Source: Amaranthus tricolor (Eukaryota; Streptophyta; Magnoliopsida; Caryophyllales; Amaranthaceae). Taken from it: a stretch of DNA of 64,000 bases. The notes under the pieces were generated by a model. That model searched no databases. It was not told the origin of the DNA and saw only the letters and a list, made by a program, of their open reading frames with translations. Positions 58,109 to 64,000 of this stretch are shown here, one piece after another; positions within the stretch are counted from its first letter, which is position 1, and the number at the start of each line of letters is the position of its first letter. Position numbers and translations under genes: made by a program. The DNA is taken from NCBI RefSeq assembly GCF_026212465.1, contig NC_080052.1, positions 16,441,657-16,505,656 on the forward strand, given 5' to 3'.

Positions 58109-61100
58109 TTAGTGGAGCTTGATCATACCAAGTTCCAATCTCATCTTTTCATATTGTTCCCTAGGAAGTGGTTTGGTCAGAATATCTGCAACTTGTTCAT
58201 TTGTGTTAACATGCTTCAATACAATATTTTTGTGTTCTACATTATCCTTAAGAAAATGATGTCTAATATGTATATGTTTAGCATGTGAATGATGCACTGG
58301 ATCTTTAGATATACATATGGCACTAGTATTATCACAATAAATAGGAATGCATTCAACTTTAATACCAAAATCTCTAAGTTGCTGTTTTATCCAAAGCATT
58401 TGGGAACAGCAAGCTGCTGCTGCTACGTATTCAGCTTCGGCAGTGGATAATGCAACCGTATTTTGTTTCTTGGAACTCCATGAAACTAAACATGAGCCAA
58501 GATATTGTACCATACCTGATGTACTTTTTCTATTAACAAGATCACCTGCATAATCTGCATCACTAAAACCTTTTAAATCATAAACATCACTTTTAGGATA
58601 AAATAGGGACAAGTCGTCTGTTCCCTTCAAATATCTCAAAATTCTCTTTACTGCCGTGAGATGTGATTCTTTAGGACTTGATTGAAATCTAGCACATAAA
58701 CCAACACTAAAAGAAATATCAGGTCTACTTGCAGTTAGATACAATAAAGAACCTATCATGCCTCTATACATGGTTTGATCTACGTTGGTCCCATTTAGGT
58801 CTTCATCTAGTCTAACATTGGTAGCCATAGGTGTGTGGTTGGTTTTAGAGTTGTTTAGTCCATATTTCTTAAGAAGTTCTTTGATGTATTTTTGTTGATG
58901 AATGAAAATACCATTTTCAGTTTGTTTAATTTGCAAACCAAGAAAGAAATTTAATTCTCCCATCATGCTCATTTCAAATTCTGTACCCATAAGGTTAGCA
59001 AATTCTTTACATAATAAATCATTAGTAGCACCAAAAATAATATCATCAACATAAATTTGAACAACCAAAATATGAGAACCTTTATTCTTAAAGAACAAGG
59101 TTTTGTCGATTTTTCCTCTTACAAAGTTATTTTGAATCAAAAACTTTGAAAGTCTTTCGTACCATTGCCTAGGTGCTTGCTTCAAGCCATATAGGGCTTT
59201 GTCAAGCTTGTAGACATGATTAGGACAAGAGGTATTCTCAAAACCTGGGGGTTGTTCCACAAAAACTTCTTCATCAAGATAACCATTCAAAAAAGCACAT
59301 TTCACATCCATTTGATATAGCTTAAAATTCATAAATGCAGCAAAAGAAATTAAGATTCGGATAGCCTCTAACCTTGCTACTGGAGCAAAAGTCTCAGTGT
59401 AATCAATACCTTCTTGTTGATTATAACCTTTAACCACAAGTCTAGCTTTATTTCTAACAATTATACCATGCTCATCAAGCTTATTCCGAAATACCCATTT
59501 CAAACCAATAACTTTCTTGTTTTTCGGTTTGGGTTCCAAGTGCCACACTTTATTTCTCTCAAACTCATTTAGTTCATCTTGCATGGCAACTATCCAATCG
59601 GAATCCTTTAAAGCTTCCTCGTGATTTTTAGGTTCAAGTGATGATAGGAACGCAAAGTGTGCACAAAAGTTTCTCAATTGAGATCTTGTTTGTGTTCCCT
59701 TATTTATATCACTTACAATTGAATCAAGAGGATGATATCTTTGATACTTCCAAGGTTTAGGCACAAATTCTCTTGAAGGAACAGTAGCATGTTCTTGTTC
59801 AGTAACTTGATTGACATTCTGTTCAGCTACTGGATCATTTTGTTCATCTGTGGGAACAGCTGGATTGGGAACAGTCTGCTGGTCCTGTTGTGCTGGCAGT
59901 TCCTGGATTTGGTCAGTTTCTTCTGCCTCTTCTTGTATTGACTGTTCGCTTGCTGTTCCTCGATCTTGCACTTTTATTCCTTCATCTTCATCTTCCAAAT
60001 TTGCAAGACCTATTTTAATATTACTTGTTTCCTGTTCACTTGTTGAAAAGTTAGTTTCATCAAAGATTATGTGAACAGACTCTTCTACACTCATTGTTCT
60101 CTTATTATATACTCTGTAAGCTTTGCTTTGTGATGAATAACCAAGAAACACTGCCTCATCACTTCTTTCATCAAATTTACCCAAATTTCGTTTTCCATTT
60201 ACATGTACAAAACATTTGCATCCAAACACACGAAAATAGGAAATATTTGGTTTAACACCTTTAAGTAATTCATAGGGTGTCTTTGAAGTGATTGGTCTAA
60301 TTAGTACACGATTCAATATATAGCATGCAGTGTTAACGGCTTCTGCCCAAAAATTCCTAGGTAGACCACTAGCAATCAACATGGTCCTTGCCATTTCTTC
60401 TAAAGTCCTATTTTTCCTTTCTACCACACCATTTTGTTGTGGTGTTCTAGGTGCGGAAAAATTGTGATTTATGCCATGTTCATTGCAATAATTCATGAAG
60501 TTTGAATTTTCAAATTCTTTTCCATGATCAGAGCTAATGTGAACAATTTGATTATTGGTAGATTTTTGCGTTTTATTAGCAAAGGAAACAAACTCATCAA
60601 AAGCTTCATCTTTGCTTGCCAAAAATAAGGTCCACGTGAATCTACTATAATCATCAACAACAACAAACACATACTTTTTGCCACTACGGCTTTGTGTTCT
60701 CATTGGTCAACATAAATCCATATGAATTAATTCTAATGGTCTAGTGGTAGTCACAACGTTCTTTGATTTAAAGGATGACCGCACTTGTTTTCCTTTAGCA
60801 CAAGGATCACAAACTTCTTCTTTAAGGAATTTTATAGATGGTAAACCTCTAACTAGGTCTTTTGATCTTAATGTGTTTATCAATGAAAAACTAGCATGAC
60901 CTAATCGCTTGTGCCAAAGAAGTGGGTCTTCTTCAATAACACTTAAACACGTTAGACTGTTTCTGGGAACAGTGTCCAGGTCCACCACATAGGTGTTCCC
61001 TTTTCTGATTCCCTTCAGCACAGGGTCTCCTGTACTGTTCCTAGAAATTATGCATTTTTCAGAAGTAAACTTAACAGAGTTACCTTTGTCGCAAAATTGA

Positions 61101-61520
61101 GAAATACTTAACAAATTGTGTTTTAAATTCTCGACTAAAAATACATTATCAATGGCATGGGAACTAGACCTTCCAACCTTTCCTTTGGCGATTATCTCAC
61201 CCTTCATATTGTCACCGAAGGTTACTGTTCCCCCATCATAGGCTTCAAGTGAGAGAAATTTAGATTTATCACCCGTCATATGCTTGGAACACCCACTGTC
61301 GAGATACCATGAGTTGTTCCCCCTCACTTGACCCTGCAAAGCAAACTAATGGTTAGGTGCAGGAACCCATTCATCCTTGGGTTCCTTGTCGACAATATTT
61401 GAATCACATTTCTTAATCCATGTACGTTCGACATAATTTTTATTTGCTTTGACATGCTGTTCCCTCTTTATACATTGATGTTTTAGGTGTCCACTTTTAC
61501 CACAGAAGGAACATATTTTG
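58109..61520 (-). pseudogene. Sirevirus-like pol, copy C (one TGA and one frameshift)
   Basis: Protease (SWYLDSGCSKHMTGDKSKF, active-site DSG) and integrase zinc region (LLWHKRLGHASFSLIN, CDPCAKGKQVRSSF) lie in 61339-60707. A TGA at 60707-60709 replaces the Gly codon of DLCGPMR. The rest (60703-58109, 864 codons) is open: integrase core [75 protein letters not shown]; RNase [51 protein letters not shown]; end [16 protein letters not shown]. All catalytic residues are present. Gag and protease frames differ, with the shift between 61534 and 61400 near a zinc-knuckle segment (CSFCGKSGHLKHQC). Confidence 0.9.
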
Positions 61521-61533
61521 CTACTAGGGAGAT

Positions 61534-63159
61534 CTACATAGAACTTTTCTTTTTATCATTCCTTATATAGCCTAGACCTTCTTTACTTTTGGTTTTAGCA
61601 TTTAGAATCCATTTGGGAATTTCATTGATTTTCCCTTTTCCTCTTAAGTTTATTTGATCTTTTAGGAACTTATTTTCCTTCTCACTTGATTCTAGTTTTA
61701 ATTTTATTTCTTGAACTTCCGTGCTGAACTCATGAGTGGTTTTGTCATTTTCAACCGATTTTAATCCTAACAATTTGCTTTGATTTAATTCAATATTAAG
61801 AGTGATAAATTCCTGTTTTAATTTCTCCAACTGCTCTTTCAAAATTATATTTTTATCTAATAAATCAAAAAATCTACTTTGTACATCGATTCTAAAGGAG
61901 TTTAGATATGAGATATGATCTTCACTTAAGTTAAGATCTTTCTCAATCTGGAGACACTTAGCTGTTTTTTCATCTAGCTTTTCTTGTTTCTCTAAAAGTA
62001 ATTTGATTAAATTGTTTTTACTCATGTTGGACAGTTGTTTAGGAGATGGAACAGAAAGCATTACCTCTTTTTCTTTGGATTCTTCATGAGATGCCATGAG
62101 GCATAGGTTTGCTGTTTCCTCCTCCACTGGAGCTTCTGTCTCAGCCTCGCTCTCCGTATCTCCCCAAGCTGCTATCATTGCTTTTCTAAAATCTGTTTTG
62201 AAGTTTCCCTTCTTATATTGTCTTCCAACTTCTCTTGCTTTTCCCTTGCCCTTCTCATTTTTCCATTGAGGGCAATTCTTGATGAAGTGTTCAGTGCTCC
62301 CACACTTATGGCATTCAAAGTTTGTCTTCAAGTTCGGTGTTCCCTTCTCTTTGTTATTTCTTTGATTTCCATATCTTCTGTTCCTGAAGAATTTTTTGAA
62401 TTTTCGAGCCAACAGTGCTGCTTCCTCTTCACCAGTTTCTGATTCATCGCTATCATCTGCTGCTAGAGCCAGTCCTTTGTTTCAGGAACTGTCAGCTGTT
62501 CCCAAATGCAATTCATGGGTCATGAGAGAACCAGCCAGCTCTTCCAAATTAAACTTGGTGAAATCTTTGGACTCCTGGATGGCTGTTACCTTTGCTCTCC
62601 AGCGTTCGTCTTGAGGAAGACTCCTAAGTACTTTTCTAACTTGTTCATCAACGGGAATGATTCTACCAAGAGAGACTAACTCATTCGTAATATTTGTGAA
62701 CCTAGTGAACATTTCTTTAATGTTTTCCCTAGGTTCCATTATGAATCTTTCATATTTGGACATTAGCAAATCAATCTTGGATCTCTTTACTTCACTAGTA
62801 CCTTCATGGGTAACTTCGAGCAGGTCCCAAATCTGCTTAGCGGTTTTGCAGCCCATAATTCGATTGTGCTCATTTGGACCAAGCCCACAGTGAAGTAACT
62901 TGATAGCAAGAGCGTTCATCTCCATCTTTTGAAAATCTTCTTTTTCATATTCAGTGATTGGCTTTGGGATTACTTCGTTATTGGAGTTGATGGTCGTCAC
63001 CTCAAAGTCTCCAATTTCAATAACTCTCCATACTTGGTAATTTTCAGCCTTTATGAATATTTCCATTCTATTTTTCCAATAGGTATAAAATTTCCCATCA
63101 AACATAGGTGGCCTTTGTGTAGAGTAACCTTCTTCCATGCGTTCGTTCATCTTCAACAT
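61534..63159 (-). pseudogene. Sirevirus-like Gag, copy C (one TGA)
   Basis: Starts MLKMNERMEEGYSTQRPP, 56 bp after the PBS. The N-terminal Gag domain (FDGKFYTYWKNRMEIFIKAE, KQIWDLLEVTHEGTSEVKRS, LRSLPQDERWRAKVTAIQES) runs to SLMTHELHLGTADSS. There a TGA (62482-62484) replaces what is Arg in copy B. The same frame continues with a basic patch (RKFKKFFRNRRYGNQRNN), a CCHC knuckle (CHKCGSTEHFIKNC), an acidic patch and a long coiled-coil region (NIILKEQLEKLKQEFITLN, VQEIKLKLESSEKENKFLK). The extended coiled-coil Gag is typical of Sireviruses. Confidence 0.88.
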
Positions 63160-63214
63160 CTTGACAGGGAACAGGATACTGCTCTCAGGGTTTCCTGATT
63201 AAATGAGGAACAGG

Positions 63215-63226
63215 GCTCTGATACCA
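63215..63226 (-). other. Primer binding site, copy C
   Basis: TGGTATCAGAGC on the minus strand, a full match to the Met-initiator tRNA complement, 2 bp from the LTR end. Confidence 0.9.
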
Positions 63227-63228
63227 AT

Positions 63229-64000
63229 TGTAGGAATACTAATGGATGATCGAATGCAACAAGAGGGGGGGGTGAATTGTTGTGTAGTAGGTTTAAGATT
63301 TTTGCCTCTAATTTTTGCGGAATTATATTAAGTAAAGGACAAAAACTTAAACTTAAAAACGAAAAGAAAAATAATAAAGGAGACAAGGATTTTTACGTGG
63401 AAACCTTCTTGGCCTAATAAGAAGGAAAAACCACGACCCCTCGGGATTTCAAAATTCTCACTATGTTAAGGCAATCAATTACAATTACACATAACAATAA
63501 TTTGCTTCACTTGAAGCTTCTCAATTCTCTAAGTGCTTTTCTCAAAGCTTCTCAACTTAGACCTAATTCTCTCTTCTATTCTCTCCTTCTCTTTCTCTTC
63601 TCACGATTCTCTCTTCTACTACCCTTAGACTTCCCATAAGTCTAATTACAACAATAACACTCAATTACCCTTTACAAGGCCAATTCATAAAGATCAAAAT
63701 GAAATAGTTGCTTTAAGAAAAATATTATGAATTAATTGGCATTAAAAACTTAGAATATTTTTCTCAAATAAATATCCCTTTTGATGGACACTCTTAATTC
63801 ATGCATACCCATCTGAACTGTAAGTTCCCTCTTTTAAAAGGGGAACAGCAAGCAGTGCACTCAGCCCATGTTCTCCAGGAGCTGCACATATCCCACGTTC
63901 TCCATAACTAACTTACTCCCAAAGAAAACGGGAAGTTAGTTAAAGGTAAGAGTGGAATGTAACTGCTGTATGCACGGTTAAAACATCATGGGTCAAGGAG
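63229..64000 (-). repeat. 5' LTR of copy C (partial, runs off the window)
   Basis: The LTR ends (minus strand) in CTACA at 63229. It shares with copy B the blocks 'acaagaggg', 'accacgacccctcggg' (about 63431) and the Cys/Ser-type 'gcttcacttgaagcttctc' repeats near 63505. Its beginning lies beyond 64000. Confidence 0.85.

Larger units (their letters stand above)
57835..64000 (-). mobile_element. Sirevirus-like Copia element, copy C (youngest; continues past window end)
   Basis: On the minus strand: 5' LTR (from beyond 64000 to 63229), intact PBS (63226-63215), Gag (63159-61534) and Pol (about 61520-58109), then non-coding sequence matching copies A and B as far as about 57835, where similarity stops. 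The additional ORF and 3' LTR are missing. Only two nonsense codons and one frameshift were seen in the whole gag-pol, far fewer than in B. Confidence 0.9.

Noticed and set aside
53676..63226. tRNA genes suggested by TGGTATCAGAGC motifs
   Set aside because: These are only primer binding sites next to LTRs; no cloverleaf is present.

Overview
This is a window of plant nuclear DNA, almost certainly from a dicot. The supporting signs are a spliced plant RAB7 gene, a spliced MLP/Bet v 1-type gene with canonical GT-AG introns, a DD39D mariner typical of plants, Sirevirus-like and Ale-like Copia elements, plant-type MULE, CACTA and Helitron elements, and an AT-rich background with long (AT)n and (TTA)n tracts. 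A Caryophyllales/Amaranthaceae source is possible, but that is a guess from the look of the repeats and the mariner, not something the sequence proves.

Only two ordinary host genes are visible. The first is a seven-exon RAB7/RABG3-type small GTPase on the + strand (4340-9865, 207 aa). The second is a two-exon MLP-like (Bet v 1 fold) gene on the - strand (25796-27614, 153 aa). Both look intact and both carry MITE-like insertions in introns. A 0.5 kb foldback element lies directly upstream of RAB7, and a mariner-like element with an almost full-length transposase begins about 140 bp upstream of the MLP TATA box.

Layout: 1-860, AT-rich, nothing recognised; 860-2760, decayed Copia pol on -; 2803-2985, (AT)n; 3605-4106, foldback element; 4340-9865, RAB7; 11.39-14.1 kb, MULE transposase on -, intact apart from one TAA; 15.14-15.68 kb, degenerate CCGA-rich array; 16.0-18.67 kb, truncated Ty3-type element on - (5' LTR, gag, dead protease); 19.1-24.07 kb, a complete young Copia element with matching LTRs and a 5-bp target duplication; 24.55-24.70 kb, CACTA MITE; 25.8-27.6 kb, MLP gene; 27.92-29.92 kb, mariner.

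From 30.2 kb to the end the window is a nest of transposons. Three copies (A, B, C) of one Sirevirus-like Copia family lie on the - strand. A is 30.24-34.55 kb and truncated. B is 40.84-52.44 kb and close to full length with both LTRs. C runs from 57.83 kb past the window end. A and B carry an additional ORF between pol and the 3' LTR. Between A and B is a decayed Helitron (34.55-40.41 kb) with a recognisable 3' terminus and a truncated CACTA element inside its Rep gene. Between B and C are part of a Ty3-like element with a very long LTR (52.45-56.02 kb), a fragment of another Ty3 LTR, and a second CACTA transposase remnant (56.46-57.7 kb).

I see no convincing new cellular system. The most interesting items are the additional Sirevirus-like ORF, the CACTA-in-Helitron junction with its subterminal hairpin array, the nearly intact MULE and mariner transposases, the foldback at the RAB7 promoter, and an unassigned acidic ORF in the long-LTR element. 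Domain names come from motif recognition without database searches.
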